A DNA stretch of 64,000 nucleotides from Pseudomonadota bacterium (GTDB lineage: Bacteria; Pseudomonadota; Alphaproteobacteria; Rhizobiales; Rhizobiaceae). Under the pieces are notes generated by a model. The model was not told the DNA's origin. It did not search any database and worked only from the letters and a program-made list of their open reading frames with translations. Positions 7,967 through 16,744 of this stretch are shown piece after piece. Positions within the stretch are counted from its first letter, which is position 1. Each line of letters opens with the position of its first letter. The DNA lies in contig JAIUPA010000022.1 in assembly GCA_020161665.1 (NCBI GenBank), positions 124,001-188,000 on the forward strand, given 5' to 3'. Made by a program: the position numbers and the translations under genes.

Positions 7967-9436
7967 ATGAGTATAGTGGTGTTCAGGGCAGCTTCCAAAG
8001 CATTGATCGGAATGCAATTTCACGTCATCTCCACGCGAATTGCGGGCATCGCGGCAGCAACGCTGATCGCATTGACGGCTGTTGCCGCCCCCGCCAAGGC
8101 TGATCCGAAATTTGCGGGCATCGTTGTCGATGCCCGGACTGGCAAGGTTCTCTACAGCGAAGACCCGGATACGCTTCGTTATCCGGCCTCGCTGACCAAG
8201 ATGATGACCCTCTACCTCACTTTCGAGGCTCTTGAGGCCAAGCGCATCAAGCTCGATTCCCGGGTTCCTGTTTCTTCGAATGCAGCCTCGGAGCCTCCGT
8301 CCAAGCTTGGCGTTCGCGCTGGCGGTTCGGTCACGGTTGAACAGGCCATTCTGGCTCTCGTGACGCGCTCTGCCAACGATATGGCAACGGCGCTTGGAGA
8401 GTTCATCGGTGGCAGCGAACCGCGTTTTGCCCAGATGATGACCAACAAGGCCCGTGCGCTCGGCATGACGCGCACCACCTATCGCAATGCCAACGGTCTG
8501 CCGAACACCGCGCAGATGACGACGGCGCGCGATCAGGCCCGTCTTGGCATGGCGCTTCGTCAGCACTTCCCGCAATATTATGGCTACTTCTCAACGCGCA
8601 GCTTCAGCTTCGGCAAGCAGGTCATTGGCAATCACAACCGCCTGCTCGGCAATGTTCGCGGCGTTGACGGCATCAAGACCGGCTACACCCGCGCGGCAGG
8701 CTTCAACCTTGTGACGTCAGCACAGGCTGACGGGCATTCCATTGTTGCCGTGGTTCTGGGTGGTCGCTCCGGCGCCAGCCGTGACCAGACGATGCGCAAT
8801 CTTGTGGCAACCTACATGCCGAAATCGTCCTCCGGCCCTGTTCAGCAGGTTGTGGCCGCTATCCGTCCGGCTCCGGTGACGGAAGACGCCCAGCCCGCGC
8901 CGATCGTCAAGCCGATTGCCACGCCGTCTCTCGCCAAGGCAACCGCCTCGCAGGAAACGGCTTCGCTTCCGCCGGCTGCCATTCCGGTGCCGGACAACCG
9001 TTATAGTGCTGAAGGCGCCGGTTCGGCCTACGCTTCCCAGCAAAGTGCCGCCCAGATCAAGGCTTCTGCCCCGATTGCCGCAGCGCTTGCCCAGACCCGT
9101 CCGCTTCAGGCAACGCTGCCGAAGTCGGAAGTCCCCAATGTTGACCGCACCACGACGGCCTCCACCAGCCGCGCCAAGGATGAAAACTCCACGGGCTGGG
9201 TGATCCAGATCGGTGCGGCCCCTGACAAAGACAAGGCTCTGTCGCTTCTGGCCGATGCCAAAGATCGTGGCGGAAATGTACTGCGTGCCGCCACACCCTT
9301 TACCATTGCCCTCAATACCAACGGATCGCAGATTTATCGCGCACGCTTCGGTGGCTTCGGCGACCAGAAAGCCGCTGTCGATGCCTGCAATTCGCTGAAG
9401 AAGAAGGGCATTAACTGCTGGGCGTCGCTGCAGTAA
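7967..9436 (+). CDS. D-alanyl-D-alanine carboxypeptidase with SPOR domain
   Basis: A low-molecular-weight penicillin-binding protein that trims the terminal D-Ala from peptidoglycan stem peptides. The three active-site motifs are present: SLTK (75-78), SAN (135-137) and KTG (237-239). A signal peptide ends near residue 45 (PAKADP). A proline- and alanine-rich linker (about 285-400) leads to a C-terminal SPOR domain (about 405-489), which binds denuded septal peptidoglycan, so the enzyme probably acts at the division site. At 489 residues it has the length of the SPOR-tailed class common in alphaproteobacteria. The start could instead be ATG 8012, which gives a shorter signal peptide. Confidence 0.93.
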   Translation: MSIVVFRAASKALIGMQFHVISTRIAGIAAATLIALTAVAAPAKADPKFAGIVVDARTGKVLYSEDPDTLRYPASLTKMMTLYLTFEALEAKRIKLDSRVPVSSNAASEPPSKLGVRAGGSVTVEQAILALVTRSANDMATALGEFIGGSEPRFAQMMTNKARALGMTRTTYRNANGLPNTAQMTTARDQARLGMALRQHFPQYYGYFSTRSFSFGKQVIGNHNRLLGNVRGVDGIKTGYTRAAGFNLVTSAQADGHSIVAVVLGGRSGASRDQTMRNLVATYMPKSSSGPVQQVVAAIRPAPVTEDAQPAPIVKPIATPSLAKATASQETASLPPAAIPVPDNRYSAEGAGSAYASQQSAAQIKASAPIAAALAQTRPLQATLPKSEVPNVDRTTTASTSRAKDENSTGWVIQIGAAPDKDKALSLLADAKDRGGNVLRAATPFTIALNTNGSQIYRARFGGFGDQKAAVDACNSLKKKGINCWASLQ

Positions 9437-9564
9437 GCGGCGTCTTGGACTTGGCGCTTCGCGTGTGTTTGTGGAGCGGCTATTGAATGAAAGTGCGTTT
9501 CGCGGGTTCTGTTTACGCGCGGCGCTAAAGTTACCTCGATCTGTATTGCGTAACGAGGCATATC

Positions 9565-9828
9565 ATGGCGAACAACGACAGACTGTCTGAAGGACCGTCT
9601 TCACCACCACGCTCCGGCAGTGGTTTTCTGCTGCATCCTCTGCACGAGGCGGCTATTCGCATTGCGGAGCTGAGCCTTTCGCGACCGAAGGCCAAGACCC
9701 GCGATCTCGTGGCGTTGCTGGTGACACATGGTGCCCGCGCCTGGCGTTCCAGCCAGCCCGAGGCACGAATTCACCTTCATGTAGCGATGCACGCCGGACG
9801 CAGGCCGGTTCATCTGCGCCTTTACTGA
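9565..9828 (+). CDS. small hypothetical protein
   Basis: An 87-residue basic protein without recognised domains. Support comes from an ATG with GAGGCA seven bases upstream, a proper terminator immediately after the stop, and a gap that would otherwise be empty. The middle section (HPLHEAAIRIAELSLSRP) could form an amphipathic helix. There are no cysteines or membrane segments. Function is unknown, and it could still be a chance frame. Confidence 0.5.
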   Translation: MANNDRLSEGPSSPPRSGSGFLLHPLHEAAIRIAELSLSRPKAKTRDLVALLVTHGARAWRSSQPEARIHLHVAMHAGRRPVHLRLY

Positions 9829-9840
9829 TATACCGATTAG

Positions 9841-9866
9841 GCACCGACCTTGCGTCGGTGCTTTTT
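9841..9866 (+). terminator. intrinsic terminator
   Basis: A perfect 8-bp stem, GCACCGAC/GTCGGTGC, with a 5-base loop is followed by TTTTT. It ends the small gene at 9565 and lies just before the convergent DUF1489 gene. Confidence 0.85.
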
Positions 9867-9868
9867 CA

Positions 9869-10303
9869 TTACAGAAGGCCGAGATCGGCCAATTCGCGCC
9901 GCAAATCTTCCGGCATGGCCGCCTCGCCCGTATCGGAACCGATGTCGCGTGGCGCATCCTCGTCTCGATAGTAGCGCCAGCCCTGAAAGGGACGCTTGGG
10001 CTGCGGGGCGGTCTCAATCACGGACGGGTCGAGCACGATATCGCAGTAGCTGATGCCATCGGCACCTTCGACCGCGTTCAATGCCAGTATGCGCTGGCGA
10101 GCCGCCACCTGCCCCTTGATCACCCAATAGAGTGAGCCACCATCGAGAATTTCATCGCCGCGCTTCGGCATCATGCGCGTGCGGTGAACGCTGTGCGGCT
10201 CCAGACCGGCGGCAATCGCCACCAGCGCCCGCTCCGCGACCCACTCTTTCAGATCGCCGACGCTTTCCGCACCGACACACAGTTTGATGATGTTGAGGCT
10301 CAT
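9869..10303 (-). CDS. DUF1489 family protein
   Basis: The 144-residue protein fits DUF1489, a small soluble family of alphaproteobacteria with unknown function. The N-terminus MSLNIIKLCVG followed by DLKEW is typical, as are HRTRMMPKR, GSLYWVIKG and the closing FQGWRYY. Translation could begin at an upstream codon (10360), but the conserved part begins at 10303. It follows sdaA on the same strand, 69 bases downstream. In related genomes this gene is often annotated only as hypothetical, so nothing is known of its partner or substrate. Confidence 0.88.
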   Translation of the reverse strand: MSLNIIKLCVGAESVGDLKEWVAERALVAIAAGLEPHSVHRTRMMPKRGDEILDGGSLYWVIKGQVAARQRILALNAVEGADGISYCDIVLDPSVIETAPQPKRPFQGWRYYRDEDAPRDIGSDTGEAAMPEDLRRELADLGLL

Positions 10304-10372
10304 ACGCTCTTTGAAAGCCTTTTGTGGCGTTCGGTCAAGGCGGGTGGCACATGGCTCCACAGCCGGGTGTCC

Positions 10373-11764
10373 TCAGCATTCCACCGCGTTGACCGCCAGC
10401 CCGCCGGTGGAGGTTTCCTTGTACTTGTCGCTCATATCCCGCCCCGTCTGGCGCATAGTCTCGATGCAGGCATCCAGCGGTACGAAATGCGAGCCATCGC
10501 CCTTCAGCGCCAGCGAGGCCGCCGTGACGGCTTTGACCGCCCCCATGGCGTTGCGCTCGATGCACGGAACCTGCACCAGCCCGGCAATCGGGTCGCAGGT
10601 CATGCCCAGATGATGTTCCAGGGCGATTTCTGCGGCATTCTCCACCTGCGCCGGTGTTCCGCCCAGTGCAGCGGCCAGCCCGGCGGCCGCCATGGCCGCC
10701 GCCGACCCCACTTCGCCCTGACAGCCCACTTCCGCGCCGGAAATCGAGGCATTGTGCTTGATCAGGCCGCCGATGGCCGCAGCCGTCAGCAAGAAGTCGC
10801 GCACATCATCAAGCGTTGCGCCGGGGTGAAACCGCAGGAAATATTTCAGCGTTGCGGGAATGACGCCCGCCGCGCCATTGGTCGGTGCCGTCACTACACG
10901 CCCGCCCGCGGCATTCTCCTCGTTCACGGCCATGGCGTAGACGCTCAGCCAGTCATTGGCGATGAGCGGATTGGGCCGGTTGTTCAGCCATTCGCTCTCA
11001 AGCCGTTGATGGAGGTCGCGCGCGCGGCGCTTGACCTTTAACCCGCCCGGCATGGTGCCGGTCTGGGCCAGTCCGCGCTTGATACATTGATCCATCGCTT
11101 CCCAGATCGCATCCAGCCGACGATCAAGATCATCCCGCCCGCAGCGGCTTTCCTCATTGGCGCGCTTCATGGCGGCGATGCTGAGGCCCGATTGGGCAGC
11201 CATGCGCAGCATGTCGCGGGCGTTGGAAAAGGGATAGGGCACGCCGTCGTCCTGACGCCGGTCCGTGGCCTGGCGCATTTGCAGGAGTTCCGCTTCCGTG
11301 ACGACGAAGCCGCCGCCGATGGAATAATAGATTTCGGAAAAGAGCGGCACACCACCCCTATTAAGCGCCGTGAAAAGCATGCCGTTGGCATGGCCCGTCA
11401 GCACCGTTTTGCGATCATAGATCAGGTCATTGGCGGGGTCGAAGGCATAGGCCGGATGCCCGGGTGGCTTAACCTGCTGCGTCTTGCTTATCCGCTCCAG
11501 CGCCAGTTCGACCATATCCGGATTGATCTGATCGGGGCGCTCGCCATCAAGCCCCAGAATCACCGCCTGCCCGGTTCCATGTCCCACACCCGTATAGGCA
11601 AGCGAGCCGTGCAAGCTGACGCGCAATCGCGCGACAAGCGTTTCTGTGGCATCGCGCTCCGCGATACGGTCCAGAAAGCGATTGGCGGCGGTCATTGGCC
11701 CCATGGTGTGGGAGCTGGATGGCCCTATGCCGATCTTGAAAACATCGAAAACCGACAAGAACAT
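10373..11764 (-). CDS. sdaA: L-serine ammonia-lyase (iron-sulfur type)
   Basis: SdaA deaminates L-serine to pyruvate with an oxygen-sensitive [4Fe-4S] cluster. The 463-residue protein is the single-chain form with fused beta and alpha domains. The N-terminal [10 protein letters not shown] motif, the [13 protein letters not shown] loop and the cluster cysteines are visible: [28 protein letters not shown] and, near the end, DACIETM. The ATG at 11764 has GGCGGA seven bases upstream; a TTG at 11779 would add five residues. DUF1489 follows on the same strand. All cluster ligands appear intact. Confidence 0.96.
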   Translation of the reverse strand: MFLSVFDVFKIGIGPSSSHTMGPMTAANRFLDRIAERDATETLVARLRVSLHGSLAYTGVGHGTGQAVILGLDGERPDQINPDMVELALERISKTQQVKPPGHPAYAFDPANDLIYDRKTVLTGHANGMLFTALNRGGVPLFSEIYYSIGGGFVVTEAELLQMRQATDRRQDDGVPYPFSNARDMLRMAAQSGLSIAAMKRANEESRCGRDDLDRRLDAIWEAMDQCIKRGLAQTGTMPGGLKVKRRARDLHQRLESEWLNNRPNPLIANDWLSVYAMAVNEENAAGGRVVTAPTNGAAGVIPATLKYFLRFHPGATLDDVRDFLLTAAAIGGLIKHNASISGAEVGCQGEVGSAAAMAAAGLAAALGGTPAQVENAAEIALEHHLGMTCDPIAGLVQVPCIERNAMGAVKAVTAASLALKGDGSHFVPLDACIETMRQTGRDMSDKYKETSTGGLAVNAVEC

Positions 11765-11867
11765 GCGAAAATCCGCCAAACTTCATGAGTTGAAGCGCGA
11801 TTCTGCACGAAATCCTGACACTTCGGAAGAGATTTGCAGTCTAATACGGCTTTTCGGTTCTGAAACG

Positions 11868-11896
11868 AAAAATGGCGCGATCCCCGGATCACGCCA
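11868..11896 (-). terminator. intrinsic terminator of the 33-residue gene
   Basis: On the minus strand the arms TGGCGTGATCC and GGATCGCGCCA (one mismatch) close on a 2-base loop, extended by ATTTTTCG. It lies 41 bases after the stop of the small membrane protein and before sdaA. Confidence 0.7.
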
Positions 11897-11936
11897 TCAA
11901 CGATATTCATGAGATATTGCTAAATCAAAGCGGCAA

Positions 11937-12038
11937 TCAAATGCCACCGAACAGAAAGGCAATTGCCATCAGCACGGTGATTGCAAGGAGCGCGCGCACC
12001 GTCACACCCCAGCAGGACTTCTGAACCATATCTTCCAT
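11937..12038 (-). CDS. 33-residue single-span membrane protein
   Basis: This frame reads MEDMVQKSCWG, then VTVRALLAITVLMAIAFLFG, ending GI. It encodes 33 residues with one hydrophobic helix over about residues 12-31, a short polar N-terminus with one cysteine, and almost no C-terminal tail. GGGAGC lies six bases before the ATG, and a Rho-independent terminator follows 41 bases after the stop, so the unit looks like a complete one-gene transcript. The upstream 288 bases are free of genes and AT-rich. I do not recognise a family; a regulatory or complex-stabilising small membrane protein is the likeliest type. Confidence 0.7.
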   Translation of the reverse strand: MEDMVQKSCWGVTVRALLAITVLMAIAFLFGGI

Positions 12039-12326
12039 GATCGCTCCCGAAAAGGCGCACCGAATTTCGTCCCCGCGCCGTGGTGCTGATGTATTAAAAA
12101 TTTGTTACGCTGACAATTGCGAAAAATGGCAGGACTAAGGCAAAATCAGCATTCAGCTATGCGATGCTTGCATGGATGATTGATTTTTCAAAGGGTTGAA
12201 ACGTATATTTCCCTTCCCTTACACACGGCTTTTGCCGCATTCTTGTCCAAAAGTTGAATGAAGAGTTGAACCCTCTTTAACCTGGCGCATAGCTCATAGC
12301 GCTCACGACCCCAACAGGCTGTCTGT

Positions 12327-13025
12327 ATGACCCTCCATGATTATGCGGCTCTTGCCATCTTCTTCGTGCTTTGGCTGGTTTATTCCAAGTTGACGGGCGG
12401 CACATTCATGGGCCGTTCGAGCCTCACTTCGGAAATGGCAAACTGGCGGCGCGACTGGATCATGAATTCGCTTCGCCGCGATTTGCGGATGATCGACACG
12501 CAGATTCTCGCCGGTCTGCAAAATGGTACCGCGTTCTTCGCCTCCACCTCGCTGTTTGCCATTGGTGGCTGCTTTGCCTTGCTCGGTGCGACCGATCAGG
12601 TTGAAAATGTTTTCAAGGACCTGCCCTTTGTGACCTATGTCGGGCGCACGGCCTTTGAAATGAAGGTGATCGGGCTTACGGCCATTTTCGGCTATTCCTT
12701 CTTCAAGTTCGGCTGGTCCTATCGGTTGTTCAATTACTGCACGATCCTCTTCGGCGGCCTGCCGATGCTGCGCGACATCGAGGCCAATAGTGAAGCCGCG
12801 GCCATTGCAGCGGAACGCACCGTGCAAATGAACATCATTGCCGGGCGTCATTTCAACGCCGGTCTGCGGGCGCTGTTCCTGTCGCTCGGCTATCTCGGCT
12901 GGTTCATCGGGCCAACCATGTTTACGGCGACCACCGTGCTGATCATTGTTGTTCTCATTCGCCGCCAGTTCTTTTCCAATGCCCGCATGGCGCTGCTTGG
13001 CGACATGAACGCAAGGACACTTTAA
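12327..13025 (+). CDS. DUF599 family membrane protein
   Basis: The 232-residue protein belongs to DUF599, a family of multi-span membrane proteins without known activity. Hydrophobic segments lie at about residues 5-22, 68-88, 108-128 and 186-212. Family features include the basic stretch RRDWIMNSLRRDLRMIDTQI followed by QNGTAFFASTSLFAIGG, and the YRLFNY segment. The ATG at 12327 comes after a 288-base gap. The DUF1624 gene follows 74 bases downstream, so the two may be co-transcribed. Confidence 0.88.
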   Translation: MTLHDYAALAIFFVLWLVYSKLTGGTFMGRSSLTSEMANWRRDWIMNSLRRDLRMIDTQILAGLQNGTAFFASTSLFAIGGCFALLGATDQVENVFKDLPFVTYVGRTAFEMKVIGLTAIFGYSFFKFGWSYRLFNYCTILFGGLPMLRDIEANSEAAAIAAERTVQMNIIAGRHFNAGLRALFLSLGYLGWFIGPTMFTATTVLIIVVLIRRQFFSNARMALLGDMNARTL

Positions 13026-13099
13026 AATCCTTGCGTGAAAGCGGCTCGCTTTTTCGGGATTTGCGCTAAATATAGGCATCCGATTCGGGAGTGCCGGGC

Positions 13100-14047
13100 A
13101 TGAGCGAGACAGTCACGCAAACCACCAGAAACCGCCTTTCCCTGCTGGATGCGGCGCGTGGTGTGGCGCTTCTGGCCATGACCTCCTATCACTTCACCTG
13201 GGACCTCGAGTTCTTCGGCTATATCGAGCCCGGAACGGCAACCCACGGGCTGTGGAAGCTCTATGCCCGCGCCATTGCCTCCACCTTCCTGTTTCTGGCC
13301 GGGTTCAGCCTTGTGCTGGCTCACCGGAACGGCATTCGCTGGCAACCCTTTCTGGTGCGCATCGGCATGGTGGCTGTTGCGGCTCTAGCCATCACCGTCG
13401 CCACCGTTTTCGCCTTTCCCGATGCGGTGATCTATTTCGGCATCCTGCATGCGATTGCAGCGGCCAGCGTGATCGGTCTGCTGTTCCTGCGCGTGCCGGT
13501 TATCGTCACGCTACTGGTGGCGGTGGCAGCGGTCGCCGCGCCGCATTTCCTGCGCTCTTCTGCGTTTGATGGCCTGTGGCTGCTGTGGCTTGGCCTTGCC
13601 GAAACACCGCAGCGTTCCAATGACTATGTTCCGCTTCTGCCGTGGATCGCGCCCGCCCTCGTGGGCATTGCCGCCGCCAAGCTTTCGCTGAAACATGGCC
13701 TTGTCGAACGGCTTTCGGCCATTTCAGCGCGCCCGGCGATCTTGTTGTTTGCCGGTCGCCACAGCCTCGCCTTTTATCTTTTGCACCAGCCTGTGCTGAT
13801 TGCCCTGCTGTTTCTGGCTTCGCTAGTCATTCCCGCCGCGCCGACGCAGCGTTGGCTGGGTGAATGCACGGCCTCCTGCAAGGCCAATAGCGAAGATCCC
13901 CTGATGTGCGAGAAATTCTGTTCCTGCGCGGGGACTGAACTCGGCAAGGCCGGTCTTTTCCGGCAGATCGCACCCGGTTGGCCGAACCATGAGCCGCAAT
14001 CCACGATGCAGGATGTTCAGTTGCGCTGCTCCGTGGCGGCGGAATAA
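13100..14047 (+). CDS. DUF1624 / heparan-alpha-glucosaminide N-acetyltransferase-like membrane protein
   Basis: A polytopic protein of 315 residues whose N-terminal half fits DUF1624, part of the acyltransferase-3/HGSNAT group that may transfer acyl groups across the membrane. Diagnostic features are LLDAARGVALLAM with the following YHFTWDLEFFGYI, FLFLAGFSLVL and, near residue 225, GRHSLAFYLLHQPVLI. About seven helices are visible. The C-terminal 70 residues are soluble and carry six cysteines (including CTASC and CEKFCSC), an unusual tail for an acyltransferase. The ATG at 13100 has GGGAG seven bases upstream; a GTG at 13091 is possible. Confidence 0.85.
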   Translation: MSETVTQTTRNRLSLLDAARGVALLAMTSYHFTWDLEFFGYIEPGTATHGLWKLYARAIASTFLFLAGFSLVLAHRNGIRWQPFLVRIGMVAVAALAITVATVFAFPDAVIYFGILHAIAAASVIGLLFLRVPVIVTLLVAVAAVAAPHFLRSSAFDGLWLLWLGLAETPQRSNDYVPLLPWIAPALVGIAAAKLSLKHGLVERLSAISARPAILLFAGRHSLAFYLLHQPVLIALLFLASLVIPAAPTQRWLGECTASCKANSEDPLMCEKFCSCAGTELGKAGLFRQIAPGWPNHEPQSTMQDVQLRCSVAAE

Positions 14048-14153
14048 CGCAAGTGTGACCGGGCCAAGACGCCGCAGTGCGCCATACTGGAGAGCGTGCT
14101 AGAACCCGTCGCGGATTAATGCGGCGGGACTTTCAACAGACGAGGAACGCCTC

Positions 14154-14645
14154 ATGGCGGTGAATGGCAAAGGCGACGGCAATGCATTTCACATCAGGCC
14201 ACAAAGCTTTCCGTGGCCGCCGGTGCATTTTGCCATCTGTATCATTGCCGCCTTCATCCTGTGCCGCATCTTGCCTCTGCCCTTTGCCGCCAGCGTCTAT
14301 CATGGCGTGATCGGTCTCGGGCTGATTGCCGCGAGCGCACTGGTCGATATCTGGGCCGTGCTGACGCTTCGCGCCGCGCATACGGCGATCATGCCCAATC
14401 GCACCGCAAGTCATCTGGTGACGCGCGGTCCCTTCCGTTTCTCGCGAAACCCGATCTATCTTGGCTATGTGGTGACGCTGACCGGCTTCGGCTTTCTCAT
14501 GGCCGATGGATGGTTCTTCATCGCGGCCATCTGCTTTTCGATCGCCACAACGCTGATTTCCATCCGCCGCGAGGAGATGCATCTCCTCGCTCGCTTTGGC
14601 ATTGATTTTGAGGCCTACTGCAAGCGCACGCGTCGCTGGATTTGA
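14154..14645 (+). CDS. isoprenylcysteine carboxyl methyltransferase family membrane protein
   Basis: The 163-residue membrane protein carries the ICMT/phospholipid methyltransferase signature TRGPFRFSRNPIYLGY near residue 90 and the closing EEMHLLARFG...YCKRTRRWI, which form the SAM-binding part of this family. Four hydrophobic segments are visible. Bacterial members methylate small lipophilic or membrane substrates, but the actual acceptor is unknown. It ends just before the convergent MerR regulator gene. Confidence 0.88.
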   Translation: MAVNGKGDGNAFHIRPQSFPWPPVHFAICIIAAFILCRILPLPFAASVYHGVIGLGLIAASALVDIWAVLTLRAAHTAIMPNRTASHLVTRGPFRFSRNPIYLGYVVTLTGFGFLMADGWFFIAAICFSIATTLISIRREEMHLLARFGIDFEAYCKRTRRWI

Positions 14646-14655
14646 GGGACTGGCC

Positions 14656-15048
14656 TCAGGTACCGACGCCGATTTCAGCCAGACGCGTCAGGCAGGCTTC
14701 TTCAACGCCATCCAGTTCCTGCAAGGTTTCTTCGATGTCCTTGCGCTTCTGGCGCAGTTCGGCGCGCTTTTCATTGACCATCTTCATCAAGAGGTTCAAC
14801 TGGCCCACCTCACCCGGCGGCTCCTTGTAAACCTGCAGGATTTCGCGGATTTCCGCCACGGTAAAGCCAATGCGTCGACCCCGCAGGATCTCGATCAGAA
14901 TGCGCCGATCCGCCACCCGGTAAAGGCGCGTGCGACCGCGCCGCTCGGGATGGAGCAGGCCCTCATCCTCATAGAAACGGAGGGTGCGGGTGGATACACC
15001 GAATTCCTTGGTCAGTTCACTGATGCTATAATATTTGTTGATGACCAT
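14656..15048 (-). CDS. MerR family transcriptional regulator
   Basis: A 130-residue regulator with the N-terminal winged helix-turn-helix of the MerR family: YYSISELTKEFGVSTRTLRF, then YEDEGLLHP and YRVADRRILIEI. A coiled-coil dimerisation helix occupies about residues 85-130. The short C-terminus has only one cysteine, so it is not a typical metal sensor. It resembles the alphaproteobacterial members that control branched-chain or fatty acid catabolism (LiuR/IvdR-like), but no such genes are adjacent. The start at 15048 has GGAAGAG upstream and gives the usual MerR N-terminus. Confidence 0.92.
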   Translation of the reverse strand: MVINKYYSISELTKEFGVSTRTLRFYEDEGLLHPERRGRTRLYRVADRRILIEILRGRRIGFTVAEIREILQVYKEPPGEVGQLNLLMKMVNEKRAELRQKRKDIEETLQELDGVEEACLTRLAEIGVGT

Positions 15049-15108
15049 CGCACTCTTCCCGCACTTTTCGACCTCCCCCATACGGAAGCGATCACGCTGC
15101 AAGCGCGC

Positions 15109-15138
15109 ATGATACATTGACTTTTACGTAACAGTCAA
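15109..15138 (-). promoter_or_regulatory. putative autoregulated merR promoter with operator
   Basis: Minus-strand -35 TTGACT (15133-15138) and -10 TATCAT (15109-15114) are separated by 18 bases. The spacer holds a palindrome, TTGACTgttACGTaaaAGTCAA. Long spacers with a palindrome between the hexamers are typical of MerR-controlled promoters, so autoregulation is likely. Confidence 0.5.
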
Positions 15139-15148
15139 ATCGTGCAGT

Positions 15149-16564
15149 TCAGATGCCGAACCACCACGTCGCCAGACCGAGAAATGCGAAGAAGCCGACG
15201 CAATCCGTAATCATCGTCACGAAGACGGATGACGCAATGGCCGGGTCGGCATTCAGCCTGTCGAGCAGGAGCGGAACCAGAATACCGCCCATGGCGGCGG
15301 CCATCATATTGATGATCATGGCCGAACCGATGACAACGCCAAGCTGGGCATTGCTGAACCAGAACGCCGCCACAGCGCCCAGAAGCATGGCGAAGAACAC
15401 GCCATTCATCAGCCCCACGCCCGCCTCTCTGCGCACGATACGGGCGGCGTTGTAGATATCGAGGTCCTTGGTGGCGAGTGCGCGCACGGTCACGGTCATG
15501 GTCTGCGTTGCGGCATTGCCACCCATCGAGGCGACAATCGGCATCAGCACCGCGAGCGCGATCATCTTTTCGATGGACGCGTCAAACAGGCCGATGATCG
15601 AGGCCGAGCAAAAGGCCGTCGCAAGATTGACCACAAGCCATGGCACGCGCGAACGCGCCGTCGAAATTGCATTATCCGACAGTTCTTCGTCACCCACACC
15701 GGCCAGACGGCGAATATCCTCATCCGCCTCTTCGGTAATCACGTCCACGACGTCATCAATCGTCAGCACGCCGACGAGACGGCCGTTCTCATCCGTCACG
15801 GCGGCAGAGAGAAGGTCGTATTGTTCGAAGATCTGTGCGGCCTCTTCCTGGTCCATCTCTGCGGAGATGGGGTAATTGGTCTCGTGCATGATGTCTTCGA
15901 CGCGCACCTGACGCTTGGTGCGCAAAATCCGGTCGAGGTCGACGGTGCCGAGAAGCTTGAAGGTTGGGTCGATGACGAAAATCTGGCTGAAATGCTCAGG
16001 CAGATCCTCATCCTCGCGCATGTAGTCAATGGTCTGGCCGACTGTCCAGAATGGCGGCACCGCGACGAACTCCGTCTGCATACGGCGACCAGCCGAGCTT
16101 TCGGGGTAATCCAGTGCGCGGCGCAGGCGAACGCGTTCGGTGAACGGCAATTGCGCGAGAATGTCCTCGCGGTCTTCGTCGTCCAGATCTTCGAGAATGT
16201 AGACGGCGTCGTCTGAATCGAGATCGCCGATGGCGGCAGCAATCTGCTCGTTCGGCATCTGATCGACGATTTCGAGACGGATGGCCTCATCCACCTCGGT
16301 CAGCGCCGTCAGGTCGAAGTCATCGCCCAGAAGTTTGACGAGCGCCAGACGCTGGTCCGGCATCAAGGCTTCGAGAACGTCGCCAAGTTCCGTTTCGTGC
16401 AGCTTGGCCACGCGCTGACGCAGGGACAGCACGTCACGATCAGCAATCGCCGCGCCGACAAAGGTCAGGAAGTCCTGACGCAGCGAACCGTCGTCTGCGT
16501 AAATGTCCTCGACAGGCTGATCCTGAAGAGGGAGGCGTTCAGCGTCGTCCACGCTTTCCGTCAT
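15149..16564 (-). CDS. mgtE: magnesium transporter MgtE
   Basis: MgtE is a magnesium channel gated by cytosolic Mg2+. The 471-residue protein has the full architecture: N domain of superhelical repeats (about 30-150, with LDSDDAVYILEDLDDEDRE), two CBS domains (about 155-275) and five C-terminal helices (about 300-471) with MPIVASMGGNAATQTMTV, which lines the pore. The ATG at 16564 follows GAGGGAGGG; an in-frame extension to 16729 is unconserved. It diverges from the deformylase-like gene. It follows a good TTGACA -35 element (see 16614-16642). Confidence 0.96.
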   Translation of the reverse strand: MTESVDDAERLPLQDQPVEDIYADDGSLRQDFLTFVGAAIADRDVLSLRQRVAKLHETELGDVLEALMPDQRLALVKLLGDDFDLTALTEVDEAIRLEIVDQMPNEQIAAAIGDLDSDDAVYILEDLDDEDREDILAQLPFTERVRLRRALDYPESSAGRRMQTEFVAVPPFWTVGQTIDYMREDEDLPEHFSQIFVIDPTFKLLGTVDLDRILRTKRQVRVEDIMHETNYPISAEMDQEEAAQIFEQYDLLSAAVTDENGRLVGVLTIDDVVDVITEEADEDIRRLAGVGDEELSDNAISTARSRVPWLVVNLATAFCSASIIGLFDASIEKMIALAVLMPIVASMGGNAATQTMTVTVRALATKDLDIYNAARIVRREAGVGLMNGVFFAMLLGAVAAFWFSNAQLGVVIGSAMIINMMAAAMGGILVPLLLDRLNADPAIASSVFVTMITDCVGFFAFLGLATWWFGI

Positions 16565-16613
16565 GTGTCGCCCTCCCTCTGTTGTCGCGCATCCGCGACC
16601 TTGCGAACGGTTG

Positions 16614-16642
16614 GAGAATGGCTTCAAAAAGCCGATTGTCAA
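16614..16642 (-). promoter_or_regulatory. putative mgtE promoter
   Basis: A consensus TTGACA -35 (16637-16642) is followed after 17 bases by ATTCTC (16614-16619), a weak -10, about 50 bases before the mgtE ATG. No known magnesium riboswitch structure is visible in the leader. Confidence 0.4.
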
Positions 16643-16744
16643 CAACCGGATAGCAATAAAATATGAAAGCAGCATGTTCCTTTCAGCGAAGCTTGTGCGT
16701 CGCAGCGAATTCCGGCAGGAATGCGCCATTCAGGAGGATTTGCC

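Noticed and set aside
9601..10017. Minus-strand frame overlapping the small gene at 9565 and DUF1489
   Set aside because: It is out of frame with the conserved DUF1489 protein and crosses the terminator at 9841-9866.
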